The notes under the pieces were generated by a model that was not told the origin of the DNA, searched no databases, and was given only the letters and a program-made list of their open reading frames with translations. A DNA stretch of 64,000 nt from Stercorarius parasiticus (lineage: Eukaryota; Chordata; Aves; Charadriiformes; Stercorariidae): assembly GCA_013396915.1 (NCBI GenBank), contig VWZL01002042.1, positions 294,765 through 358,764 of the forward strand, read 5' to 3'. Positions 35,301-48,089 of the stretch are shown here, in pieces. The translations under genes were made by a program, and so were the position numbers. Numbering within the stretch: position 1 is the stretch's first letter; each line of letters begins with the position of its first letter.

Positions 35301-38300
35301 AAGCGACGGAGGCGACTCACAAAGCCAGCTGAGTACCTTCAATGCCGCAGCCAGGAGGATGAAGACCTTAAGCAGTGAGATTCTTCTGCCGGGCCTCTCA
35401 GCAAGAGATTTTCTCTCTTCTCTCCTTAGTATATGATTGGGATCATACGTGCTGACAATGAAATTGAAAAGAAGATTTCAAAAAGAAAGAAAGCAAGCGC
35501 TGTGCGCATGCATGGGGAAATAGGCACAGCGAAATAAGAGCATCCTATAACTTAAACCATGCCACAGATGATCTGGTGGCTTCTGCTCCACAGAACCGGC
35601 TGTGTCCCAGCAGTGGCCGTTTGTCAGGAGCTGGGTTAGTGGCAGCCGGCAGCTTCGGCACCAACGCGACAAAGTACCACAGCTCCAGAGCACAGCACCC
35701 TCCGCAGACTCACCTACAGCTACAGCCACAGGAAGCTGCCTTGGTGGAGCACTTGCTAAGGCTGCAAAGCCAAAGATGCGACAATCCATAAGCTCCAGAG
35801 TGAAGACTCCTTGTGCAACATGAATCCTTGCTGTTTATGTGTCTGTGTTATGATAGCCTTCATTTACGCAGTCCAGTACTATTTCTCCATCAGGACTTCT
35901 GTTTCCTCTCCACCAGGACTGGAAAACGTTTATTTAATGAGTGCTTTATCAATATGCAATTGCTTTCTGGAGATGAGCTGCCAGGGCACAACAGAGCTGT
36001 TCTGCTGGGTGACATTCAAGTTTCTCACATCGGCATTTTTATTCAGAAATATCTAGTTTTCTAATAAAAGCTTTGAAGCAGTCTGTAGCTCACAGTACTG
36101 GATGCCAATCCTGAGACTCTGGGGTGGTCTGGAGGCAAACAATGAATACTCAAAACTTCAAATCTAGATTAAACAGTGGGTTTTTTTCCCTATTAGCTCA
36201 TGCCCTCCTTTCTAGAAGTCAATGTATTAAAATGAAAAGCTGTTACGTGTAATAGTACTTCAAAGAAATAATTTCAAGAAAATGTTGACCCAAGCCCTTG
36301 GCGAGCATCGGCCAACCCTTCCCCGTAGAGGGTGCAGATGCTGGGCTGAGCCAGCTCGTGCTCCCTGGTCCAGGTGTGGTCCCTCCCTGGGCTCTCTCCT
36401 GCCCATCAGACTGCTGGAGCTGCTCGGGATCAGTGACCGAGCTCAGAGGTGCAAACAGCACCGCTCTTGGAGCTCAGAAATGTTAACCGAGTGGTTTTGT
36501 CCAGAAACATGACTATCATATGAAATCTGCTTCCTCTACCAAATGCTGTATGTTATACTAGAAGAGGGAAATGTTGACTTTGATGCTGTTATCTGCGTGC
36601 GTTTGCCTGTTTCTCAAATGCTTTGAAATACATGAGATCTCCTTTCACAGGCTGCATCAAAACACTCTCTTTTCTGCAGGGCTCAGCAATTAATACTAAT
36701 CTGAACTCTCTGACAAGTGTCGAACATAAAAGAGAACGAGAAGATGCAGGGCAGCTCTTCACAGGCTGTGAAAGTGCTTTTGGAGTTGCTGCAAGTAAAG
36801 CAAGTTCCTGGATGCTTAGGCAGCTTATCACTGGCGTAGAAAAGAGATTTCCTGGGAATATTCCCAGATCGCCTGAGGATTTGTTTCACTAAGATGCCAG
36901 AAAAACCATCCCAGTTCTTACACTCTTCCACCTCGAGCCGCATAGAAGGACTGTCCATTTCTTCCCTAACCAGGAAAGGCAGAAACAAGTTTTCTTGAAA
37001 AATTTATAAAAATGTATGAGAAGTTTGCAAGGATGATCGTTAGTGACGCTGACCTCCTGAACAGACCTCCTGACCAGTAGGAAGGGAGGATAAAGCCTCA
37101 CTGGTGATGGGGTCTGCTGCTCCTTCGGCCCTTTCCTTCAAGCTCAGCCTCGTTTGCTTCATGTCCTTTAACGTAACCCGGTCCCCATGTTTTTATTTTT
37201 CCATATCTGAGCGCATGCGTTGCTTTTCGTGCTCTCTTAGCATTAAAAACTCCACACAGACATCGAGGACCACGAGCTCAAAAATCAAAAGCAAAGGTAG
37301 CTGCAGATGAGCTAATCTGTGTATTCATCGGGCTGCCTTTCGAGATTGCAGACCGTACGTTATTTCCTTTAAAGGGTGCTAGAAAGCAGGATATTTTCTG
37401 AACATTTAATTGTCTTTTAGGGCTGTAGGCAATGGATTGCAACAAATTGTTAAATTTGTACCTCTATTTGCAGGCTGTTTCACTACTGAAGTGACATCAT
37501 GGGAGAAACAAGAAAAGAAATACCAACATACAATTACATTGAAGTATTTTTTTTTTTTTTTTAACACAGATCAATATATTTAATGCTGGAGTACTCAATG
37601 AGACAGCAGACGTCTTTCATTTTGCTCCTTTGGTGATGTCTAAATGACTCCTCTCCCTTCCAATAGCTCCCTGCTGCCCTGTCCGGTGTTCTCTCCCGTC
37701 ACCTGACCAAGCCACGATGTTCTGCTGTCCCCCACTCAAAACAGTATGGTCCTGACCCGGGAAAAAAACAGGAAACAGATGATGTAACTCACTGCATCAC
37801 CGTGCTTCCGGCCACGCAGCAGCCCAGGGAAAGAATAACGAGTACAGATAGAGGGGAAAAAACATATTTTGGAGCTCTTAAGTGGAGCAGCAGTTTAGAG
37901 TCTACTTAATTCTCAGAGGAAGCAAAATTGCTCCCTCTGTTTAGAGAATCTTTGGTCTTTTTCTCCTGAACCAAACGGGCTCATGTGAGCGGCTGTCGTT
38001 TAAAGCCTGAGGGTCTGGACACAAAGAGCAGGTCCCAGAAACCAGGGTTCTTCCTCCCCGCCCCGAGAGCCGGGGGGTAACACGTGAAGGGCTGAATTTT
38101 CATCAGTTCTGAATCGGCATTTCCAAGCATCACAACAATAGCATCTTTCTGGGCATCACAGATCATTTATTGGGATAATTAGTGAGGCTAGCAGAGGCAA
38201 AAAGGGCAGTTTCAGCTGCCGAAGAGTAATCTGATGCCAGTGAATTCTCACAGTACTACAGCTAGTCTCAGAGGAGGGAGAGTTGTGAAACAGCCCTACC

Positions 38301-41300
38301 AACAACAGAGGAGAGAGGTATTATGGACAGATTCACGGGAGGGAAAAGCCACTTCATGACTTTGAACAGCAGACAATAGGCGATTATACTTTTATGGGTA
38401 GCAAACGAGGCTTTTAGTTGCAAAGCGAAGTCTAAACTCCTACTGAAACTTTTAAGTGCTTCAAGATGGGGGGACTGAAACTTTGGCCGCGTCCCTGTGA
38501 GAAGCGGAGCCGCTCGCAAGGTGTGGATACTGAACTGGAGGGAGCCAAAAAGACACATCAGACACAACCAGACCTCGGTGTGCCTCCCCACAGCCCACCA
38601 GCCCCAGCCGAGGAGGATTCAGTCCCATGGTGTTTCTCCTGACCGCACACACACCGGGCTCCACAGCCTCAGCCCTTCCATGAGGGCTCCAGTGCCCAAA
38701 AAGCTGCTCAGAGGCATAAATCCCCTGGGAGATCTGCCCCGTTTGCCAGCAGGCGTGGGAGGCAGGGGCAGAAATCACCCCTGTCAGGAATACTTATTAA
38801 ACACCCAACAGCTCACACACAAACCCTGGCATAGCCGACGCAGCAGGGAGCACCAAGGGGGTTTGCTTCCCTTCAGGTACCATTTTCCAGTGACGCCAAT
38901 TAGACTCCACTAAGCTCCAGGCAGCTTCACGTGAGCTCTTCCTGGTATTGAAGCTTACTAAAGGCGAGGATGAATCTCTTCATTCTACACCATATTGCGC
39001 AGCATAAACCTACGCACGGGTTTTAAGACCTGAAGGAATTGATGGACACCCAGGAAAAGTTGGATAATCTGTACCTATTCTCATTTTCTATGCCCCTCTG
39101 GCAAATCGCCCCGCAGCTTCCTGCTGGTTTGGTGCTAAAATAGAAGGGAAATTGTTTCCTTATGAATCAGCACAGCCAATATCTTTCACTTGTTTAATCT
39201 GGCTGAGTAATTCGCTTTTGGGAGGGAGAAAATTGTGCCCATAATCCCATGAAACATCCACAGTCAGACACCCACAGACCAAGGGGAAGGTGAGTGACTC
39301 TGGGCTTGGGAGCCAAATACTGAGACAAATTTCTAATTATTATTTCCATCTACCGGCTCTTGATTAGACCCGGCAGGCTCTGCTGAGGTGCGCAGGCAGC
39401 GTTTCCCAGCAAAGCACGGAGGATCACCTGGATCCAACTGAAAATCCATAGTGCCTGGATTTTTGCCCTGTCATTTTGTCACGTGCCGGTGTTCTGTCTG
39501 CGCCAAACCTGGGACGGGGCCTGCTGGGTGCTGCTGCTACAAAGCCGGGATGGCGAGAAGAGTTAATTTATTGCAAAGAGACCGTTGCTGCTCTGCGTGT
39601 TTGGAAAGTTAAGAGTTGCTGTGGAGGCATAAAGAGCAGGATGTGACATGTCAACTCCTCTGCCCCGACCTTAAAAAAAGACTTATTTTTATTAACAGAG
39701 GATGAAGGCAGACAAATATTTCTTTCCCGCTGGCAGCAATCTGTATGGTTTTGCGGGCTCTCTGCCCAGCAGGAAGGCAAGGTGATGGACAAACCTCCAC
39801 AGGGATCACAGCTTCGGGCTCTGGGTACGAGGGATGAAAGCTCTGGCCCTCTTTGCGAGCCAGGGCTGCCCAGAGGCTGGCAGGGAGCCCTGATGGAGAT
39901 GTCTTCTCCATGGGGCCTGGGTGCCCTCAGGGGTGCTTTCCTGCACTCCCCAGGGAGTCCCATTGCAGCGTCTTCCCCGGAAGAGCATATGAAGAAGGAT
40001 CCCATGGATCTCTGCTCGGGGCAAAGGTGGGGCTTCTCCTCTCTGGCTCCGCGGAGGATCTCACAGTGACTAGATAAGAGAGGCTCTATGCATTATATTT
40101 ATGATGGAGTGAAAGCAAGTGTTCTCCTATAGCGCAAGGGGTACGATCAGCAGCTCAGGTGATTAACAAGCCTGGGATCTCATTCCTGGTCCCAGGAGCA
40201 GAGCTCACCGCATTGCCCTGAGCCGTGGGACCTGCTTCCCACAGGGTGCTGGTGGGGAAAGGACAGCTGAGCCCCCCCAGCACACACCGCTCCTGTCTCC
40301 TACGGTGCACATGGGTGGTGATAACAAGCATGGAGCAAAAACAGGGTAAAGGAGAGGTACAAGTTCAAAACAAATGCAGGCTGAGGGTTAAGTTTCAGTT
40401 ACCTCTTTGCTTGCTGAGAAGCAGGTGATTCTGCACTCCCTGTGGCCTGAGGCATAAACCAGTCTGGTTTGTTCTGACTTTGGTGAAAGCCTGGATCCTG
40501 AGCCAAAATTAGGAAGAAACCCGCACTGACACTGATAGCACTTTGTTCCTGTCAAGCGTGTGTCTTGCCTTGGCGTGTGTCTTGCCTTGGCATGTTTCTG
40601 CTACTCGTTCCTGGGGGTGGGAACAGCCTGCCTGGCCATGGCCATGTCACTGCTGCTGCGCTGGGGAAGGACGCACCGAGCAGCCGGTGCGAGTGCCTGG
40701 CAAGGGGCAGCCCCGTCCCGCTCCCCGGGCGAGTCTCACCTTGCAGAGCTGGGTCTGAGCGCTCCTAAGTCACAAATCAGCCACGCGTCAGGGTTCCCAT
40801 CTCCTAGCGATACCCCGCCGCAGGGTCCCCAGGTGCTCGGCCGGATCCTGCTCTCAGCATCCCTGGGCTTCACCTGCTGCTGGCGCTCCCGAGGTGGGAA
40901 CGGAGCGATGGCTGGACCCCTCCGTCCCTGGGGCAGCTGAGCCTCTTGGGACACTTGTCCTGCTCCATGTACAGGGGTGTCAGGGTGGCACAGAGCACCC
41001 GTGGCTCCCAATGTACGAGGGTGGGATGGAGCACCAGTGGTTCCCGAGCAGCATCCCAACAGCCCCGGGGCAGCCAGCACCCGCCTTTGCCCCAGCTTAT
41101 CCCAGGGCACAGAAATAGCTTAACATTTTAAACCCCACAGCACGGAGCCTTCCCCCCAGCCCTGCAGGACCGTCCGCCTGCAGCTCTGTCGCTGCAGAGC
41201 CAGCTTCCGAGTTTTACAGCGAGTCCCACAACAGGCACTTTTTTTTTTTTTCCTTTGAAATTCTCTCTCTTGCAGTCATATCATTTCACAAAGAATTGTG

Positions 41301-42956
41301 GATTTCATAAGAAGTCGGTTTATAATAGTCCTCTTTCCCAAGAAAATGTGACTTGACACAGGCTTAATTTTAAAAATGCTAATCAAAAGGAAGCTGGAAT
41401 TTATATTACTGTCTACGATTGCGTTAACCAGGGGATATAAGTTCTTTAAAAGGAGCTGATCACGTAAAACAGTGAAGCTCAACAGCGTGGGGTGATCTTT
41501 TCCTTTGGGAAGACTGCAGGAGACAGACATCTGAAGGACAGTGCTCCTGTCCCCAGCCCTTCATGCCCTTTAGATGCCAGTGTCCCTCTAGCACTTTCCC
41601 ACTTTCCCCCCCTCTCTATTAAAAGCCGGCCATGCTGAACTGTCCTATTACTCTCACCTGGATCACTGGGATCCCATCCATATGAGCTCAGTCTCCGTGG
41701 TGCTTATTTGAAAGGTCAGGATCTGACTCATCACTCCAGTATGGCGATATTTTTGGCTCTGTTTTAATCATTTTCTCCTGTATGTCTCATGCGCCGCCTG
41801 CCAGAACTTCTTGTCCTCCCAATTATGGTGAAAATAGATTATTACTAATAGACTAATTCAGGAACTACTTTGGAATTATTGACGAACACAGAACCCAGTT
41901 CAACAATACAAATTCCTCATTTATCTTTCTCCCTCCGGTGCTGGTATGGGGAGAAACGTTGAACCAGGCTTTCCACATTAGCCGGAGGGTAGAAAGCAAG
42001 AGAGAGCACTTCTGTCTGTTGCTATGAATGTTTATCTTAAAGTGCTCGTGTTTAATGTTAACTTGCCAATGCAAAAATACAGACAAAAAAACCCCCACAC
42101 CACTAGGATCCCTGCTGTTAACTTGGGGTCTCCTTTCCATTTCCAGTGAAAGATTTAACGCTTTTCTGTACTCTGCAGAAAACCAGTGCCCTTACCGCAT
42201 AAACTCCACAGCCTCACTGCCTCAGCCATGGGCATTCCAGTCCAGATCACATGAACTCCCAAAACTTCTTGACATTAATCTGTATTCCTCAGTCTAGACC
42301 CATCATGCCCAGCTATTTCACTCCTGAGATCCCAACAATTTAAAAACTGTGTTTCCTCTGCAGTGATTTTACTTCACATTAATATCGTGTCTTTTATGTC
42401 TCATTATTTGGCAAATGTTAATTCATAGCCAGCCCTCCTGTGAAGCAGTGAAATTGCTATCGTTAACCTCATTTTACGGAAAGGAGACAGTGGAGAAATT
42501 AAGTGATTTGCTGAGGGCAGAGAGGGAGAATCGGTATTAACATGGGAGTAAGAGCTCACACGTCCTGCCTCTGAACCATCCCTCCACTCAACATCCCAAG
42601 CAGAGCATCCTTTTTTGGGCGGCCAGCACAGAGACCTACATCATACTTTGCTGACATCTCTTCTGTTTTATCCCACGTAATCTTTTTAATAAACACCGGG
42701 GCTGCCCGGGAATTGGAACAACATCCCTTCCTCTTCTATTCGGCAGACCAGCAGCAATGGGCCTTCAAAGTTTCTGCATTCGGTGCCCCTTTTCTCCATC
42801 CTGAAGATGACGCCCTGTCCCTTCGCAGCGAGAACCTGCTGCGTCCGTCTCCTGGGGCCGGTCACTGGTCTTTGCAGTGGGACGGGTGGCCTCTGTGGCA
42901 CTGCGCACACGGCTCTGCCACGTCCATGGGAGCACGCCAGTACGAGCCCTGCACAC
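32393..42956. other. No gene recognised
   Basis: About 10.6 kb with no CR1 copy that I can identify and no supportable exon. T-runs lie at 34339-34353, 34497-34509 and 37547-37562, and the 17-bp tandem repeat is at 40556-40589. A low-repeat stretch of this length could hold conserved noncoding elements, but I cannot tell from one sequence. Confidence 0.5.
40556..40589. repeat. Perfect 17-bp tandem duplication
   Basis: GCGTGTGTCTTGCCTTG occurs twice head to tail (40556-40572 and 40573-40589), followed by the start of a third, changed unit (GCATGT). Confidence 0.9.
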
Positions 42957-43170
42957 AGAATCATAGAATTGTTAGGGTTGGAAGGGACCTTAAAGATCAT
43001 CTAGTTCCAACCCCCCTGCCCTGGGCAGGGACACCTCCCACTAGATCAGGTTGCTCAGAGCCCCATCCAGCCTGGCCTTGAACCTCTCCAGGGATGGGGC
43101 AGCCACAGCTTCTCTGGGCAACCTGGGCCAGTGCCTCACTGCCCTCATGGTGAAGAACTTCCTAACATCA
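42957..43170 (-). mobile_element. CR1 LINE 3' end fragment
   Basis: Near-consensus antisense 3' end: TCATAGAATTGTTAGGGTTG, then the CACTAGATCAGGTTGCTCAG core and GCAACCTGGGCCAGTGCCTC, truncated after about 215 bp. Low divergence suggests a relatively young copy. Confidence 0.9.
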
Positions 43171-43597
43171 CACCAAGGTGAAAGAATAATGTCATTCCCT
43201 GCCACAGTCACAGCTCTGACACGCGGAGACGGTATCTCTGGTTTCCCAGAAGGCAGGGCTTCCTCAGCTGTTTTTATTTTTGCCGAGTGACAAATCTGAC
43301 ACACAGGAGTAGTTAGCTGGTTCCCAGCTGTCACAGGGCTGAGCCGCAATGAACGTGCCGACAATACTTGACACTGGAACAAAACAAGCTCTCTCCTCAG
43401 CAATCACTGGGCATCCTTTTTTAAGGCTACATGTACTGGAAACTCGTATCTCAGCTGGCAGAAGCCTGGATTGCCAAAAACTACATCTCAGTTTGGGGAG
43501 GTGTCAGGGAAGATACGTTTGAAGTTCTGGACAAGCTCAGTCAATGAAGTGCAATTACTATGAAAAACTGTTTGCACAGAAGATTGATTTTGTCGCG

Positions 43598-43610
43598 CAC
43601 ACACACACAC
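43598..43610. repeat. Short (CA)n run
   Basis: Six CA units plus a C, preceded by CGCG. Confidence 0.9.
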
Positions 43611-46600
43611 GGGATGCTGCACTCTTCAAATAGAGCCAAAAGACCAAGCAGAGCAGGCACAGCAGTTTCGGGGACACACTTTCCTGTTACTAATGCCTCA
43701 GATATTTATTGGGACTTGAGACAGGGGAAAGTTATCTGACCACACACTTAATTTGCCCTTTCTCATTCTCTCTCATTTCATTTTGGAAGGGATTTTGTTT
43801 CTCTACTGCATTTTTTTCCTCGTCTTTTGGGTATGTGTTTAGCTTTCCAAGAAGCGTGTCCATTGAAAGATTTTTTTTTTTTTGTAGCCTGAGATATGAC
43901 TTTACCACCAAAAAAAAACCCCCACTCCTCTACCATAAGAATCACGTTAGTTGACTGTTTGCTGAAGGCTGAGCACGATTAATGAGACTTCTCCGATACT
44001 TAGGACTGATGCATGACTAGGGCAAGGGGAAGTATTTGAGACATGAAATGTTTTTTCCATATGAAGAGGTGGAAGTTAAAATAGCATTATTAATAGCAGA
44101 ACTGGGTTGCAGCAGGCTTCCATTCCCAGGCGATCAAGAAACCCAATGATATAATTCATAGTAGCTTTGGTGTCATTTTCAAATGCTTTAAATTTTGTTG
44201 AGCAATTTGCAGAAAACTGAGTAAGATTCCAAGGGAAAAAAAAGAAAAAAAAAAGGCTTTTCTGATCATTCTTTGACTGCTTGAGTGTGATTTGTTCGTG
44301 TTTGAACAGCAGCACCCAGCTGCGCCACCAGTCCAGCCTGTCCCAATTGCCACTCCCCGGCTGCCAGCGGTGCCATGGGGATGTTCGGGAGGCAGACAGT
44401 GACACAGTGGGGACACACATCTGCCAGTGCGCCAGCACAGGGCTGTGCTGACGGACAAGTACTGTCCTGCTTGGGAACCCCATTCTTTCCTTCCATCCGT
44501 CTTTCCTGCAGTTGGTTGTGCCCAAAGACATAAGAGACTGAAAGGTGGATGCCTGGCAGAGTTCAGGGTCCCATTTTATCAAACACAGATGCTTATCACT
44601 GCTTCACTTGCCAGGTCTCTCTTCCTGGATAAGCACCCTGCCACCAGACTAGGACAACCAGAATAGGGACTCTGGAGCTGGGTTTATAAAAGCAAGTAAG
44701 TTTCAGAACAAGTTTTTATCCTTGCCAAGGTCCCAGGCACATGGTACCATACACATTCCTGTGCAAGGTCCTGTATTTCTCACTGCTCCCCAGGCCCTTC
44801 CGGTGGGGATGTTCATGGGGCCATGAATGCCTGCTCAGCCCCACCAGCTTGCAGCTGATGCATCTCTTCCTACTTAGGTGATCGTGGTGAAAAATTAGTT
44901 GATTAGTCCTCTATTAGGTTGCAGAGTAACCAGTTTTCTTTTAGATGACTTCTTTTTTTTTCATTTCCACATAGATATGAAGTAGAAGAGTTTTCCAGAG
45001 GAAGGCCTGTATTTCAAACACAGCGTTTCCGTGTGGGTGTCTGCTGGAGGCAAGGGTGTTCTCCGAGGAGGGGAGGTACACGGGCCAAAGTCCCCTCCGG
45101 CTCAGGAGATTTTCCCACCAAGGAGGAAGGCTTCCCCCTTGCTGGGCGAGTGATTTAATGGCGCAGTTTCAGTAAAAGCACAGCTGTGAGGATCGCTCCA
45201 ATTCTGCCTGTGTATATCCGGCATGCCCTGTGAGAGCTTGCCTGACCAAGCCCCTCAGAAGACACTGGTGGGAAGAACCTCTTTTCTGTGCTATCCAAAT
45301 TACCAGCTTCCTAAGTATCCTGCCTCTTTCCAAAGCACGTGGCTTTCATGGGAAAGCTGAGGAAAATGGGAGTTACTAGGAGCAAACAGAGGGGCAACTT
45401 CAATGGCTAGAGCTTTTTGAGGTTGCTCCTGCTGCTGCAATATTCCCTCAAGACGGATGGTGACACATGCATAAGGGTGCCAGACAGTTGCGCTCCTGGC
45501 CCTTTAAGCCTTGATCTGAAACGTAATACTTCAAGAATACGATGGTTTAAACAATTTTAGTCAGTGAGTCAGTTCCGGATTATCAGCCTACAGCGGGAGG
45601 GTAGTGACTCTCCCTCATAAATTCACAACCAACAAGCTCTTCCCTTTGATGAATGTTATTTTAAAGACTCATCTTGCTTATTAGCTCCAAGTACACTGCC
45701 CATTAATCACTGCAAAGGAACATTGCACCCTCCTCCCCCAACGGCTTTATTTCTGGGGTGACTGGTTCAGCATCACCAGAAGAGATAAGAAGGGGGAGAA
45801 GGGAACAGAACAAACCAGGTCCCACCGGACGCGGGGAAGGTGGTGCCATTATGGGAAAGTCACCTCAAGTGATGGATGGGAAGAAGTACACAAGCGCTCG
45901 CAAGACTTCCAGACCTAAAAATATTAGAAAGAAACCTAAACCTATGCATGTCTCCAAACTTTTCCCTGGCTTGGGAAAAAGCAGTGTGAAAGGTCCTGTG
46001 CCAAAATGTGAGTGGTTCAGAGCCTGGGCAGAGTAGGGCTCTGGTTGCCTCATCTGACAGCATCTTACCAATTGCCACACACAAGTTTTTATATGAGCTA
46101 TGACTATTTCCATTGGCTATTGCTGTCTCACCAGCATTTAACTCTTCCACTGCTTAAATGAGCTCCTCAGTTTGGCCATGAGTCTGTACCTCTGTTGTTC
46201 TCCACAAGCTGTGATTTACTGAGGAGGAATATCAGTTGAACAGATCATGACAGTAGATGAAGCTGCTGAGGAACAAGTTTCTTGCACATAGCTTGGATTT
46301 TGTACCTCAGTTTCTAGAAACTGAGAGAATCTGTGCTTATCCCTTTAGGGGAGGGAGAAGTAAACTTGGTGATACCAGTGAAGAGCCTCTGGGTCTGACT
46401 GAGCAGGAAAAAAGCCATCCCAGAAGTATCAGTTCAGTGACTATTTATTCTAACTCGCAAGGCATCATGGAAGGGTGGTGACTGCAACAACTGCCAAGAT
46501 GTGATCCAATCTCCTAAGATCTCAGACGAAATTTATTTGTGGTCTAATTCCACTAGTTTCTGTGAAGTTAGAAGAGGTCTGCCCTTCACATTCAGTATCT

Positions 46601-46639
46601 ATGAAGGGGATTGTATTTCAAGTGGGGCTTGTATAAATA

Positions 46640-46686
46640 CACACCATACAAATACGTGTATATATATACACATCTATATACACCCA
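46640..46686. repeat. Degenerate TA/CA-rich simple sequence
   Basis: Alternating pyrimidine-purine stretch with GTATATATATACAC and related runs, in noncoding sequence. Confidence 0.75.
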
Positions 46687-48075
46687 TTTTCAAGGGTGAA
46701 GGGGGAACCACGGTTTCTGTCACCGTGGAATGAGAGACTGATGTTGCTTCATACTTGATTTGGAGCACAGCGAGGGATTCACCCCTGATTTACGAGGGCT
46801 CACCAAGCAACGGGTTTCGCCCGGTCTGGCAGATGCTAGGCCCTTTCAAGAACGACGCTGCCCAGATGCTCTGCTCCCCGTATGATGCGGTAGCAGAGGA
46901 ATGCTGATGGCTTGTAGCTGATTGCGCACTCACAGCATCATTTCTATTTATTCCTCACAGGCTTTGTACCACCCTAATGTTGGCTCAGCTCAAACAAGCT
47001 AAAGCATATGCTTATTTGGAACTTTTTTTTTTTTAAACTCTTAACTCTTCCAGGTGAAATACATCTTTCTGGAAATCCTTTTTCCTGCCTTCCCAGGAGC
47101 GTCTCCAAATTTCTTGAACCCTTTCTCCTCTACTGAGAGTCTTGTTTGGAGACTGGTCATTTGAGGAGCTAGGCAAGATTTAAGAGAGTCAGTCAGTGCT
47201 GGTCTTTTAGACTTGCCCATTTTTAACATTGTATAGACCACAGGAGGAAGATGGAGAAGCACCCGCCTGGCTGCACAGTCAGCAGCAGAGGAAGTGATTT
47301 TCCAGAAGGGAACCACTGAGCAGGAACAAGGTCCATCTAAAGCAGGTGGAAGAGTTTCTTTCATAATAGCCTTGCTAACTTAATGAGGAAACCATTAAAC
47401 TAAGATTAATGAGGTTGGTGGCATGAGCCTACAGGTGGATCCAAACCACAGAGACCTGGAAGGAAGCCTCAGCACAGGTAGTCAGGAGTGGGGACAAGAA
47501 ATAAAATAACGGCGCATTTTTGTTCACCCTCTTTGATGTCAGTGTCCCAACGAAAGAAATACACAAGTAAGCTCTTCGCCAAGAACAGCAGAAAATTCCT
47601 ATACAAAAAATTTTGAAGCAGGAAGTGAGCTGTCTGCAACAGTAAATGTTATAAAATAGGAAATTTCTTTTAAAACTGCTGTTAAAGTCAAAAATATTTT
47701 TCACCCAAGGTTTTTTCACTTTAAGATTGATAGTGCTAGTTTGTATTTTAAGATAAAATTTTGTTTTTTCCATGGCAGTTGGCAACTCCTTTTGCACAGG
47801 TTTGAGGACCTCAGGCAAGCAGCGTGTATTAAGAGCCCAACACAAACACGATGGGGCTTTACAGGGAAACAGGGATCTCCTGCTATGCAGAACCTGAGTG
47901 GAAAGGCCAAATGGACACCAGAGGTGTTCGTCTCTTCAGGTAGACACAAAGGCATGATGGTAATGAGGACAAAAAGTGTTTTACTAGACAGACATTTGTT
48001 ATCATAGGAAAAAGACAAGATGATGCAGTTCACCTAAAAATCTCAGGCCACAAAGAAAATTGAACTGACATTTAT

Positions 48076-48089
48076 ACACACACACACAC
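48076..48089. repeat. (AC)7 microsatellite
   Basis: Seven perfect AC units after TTTAT. Confidence 0.92.
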
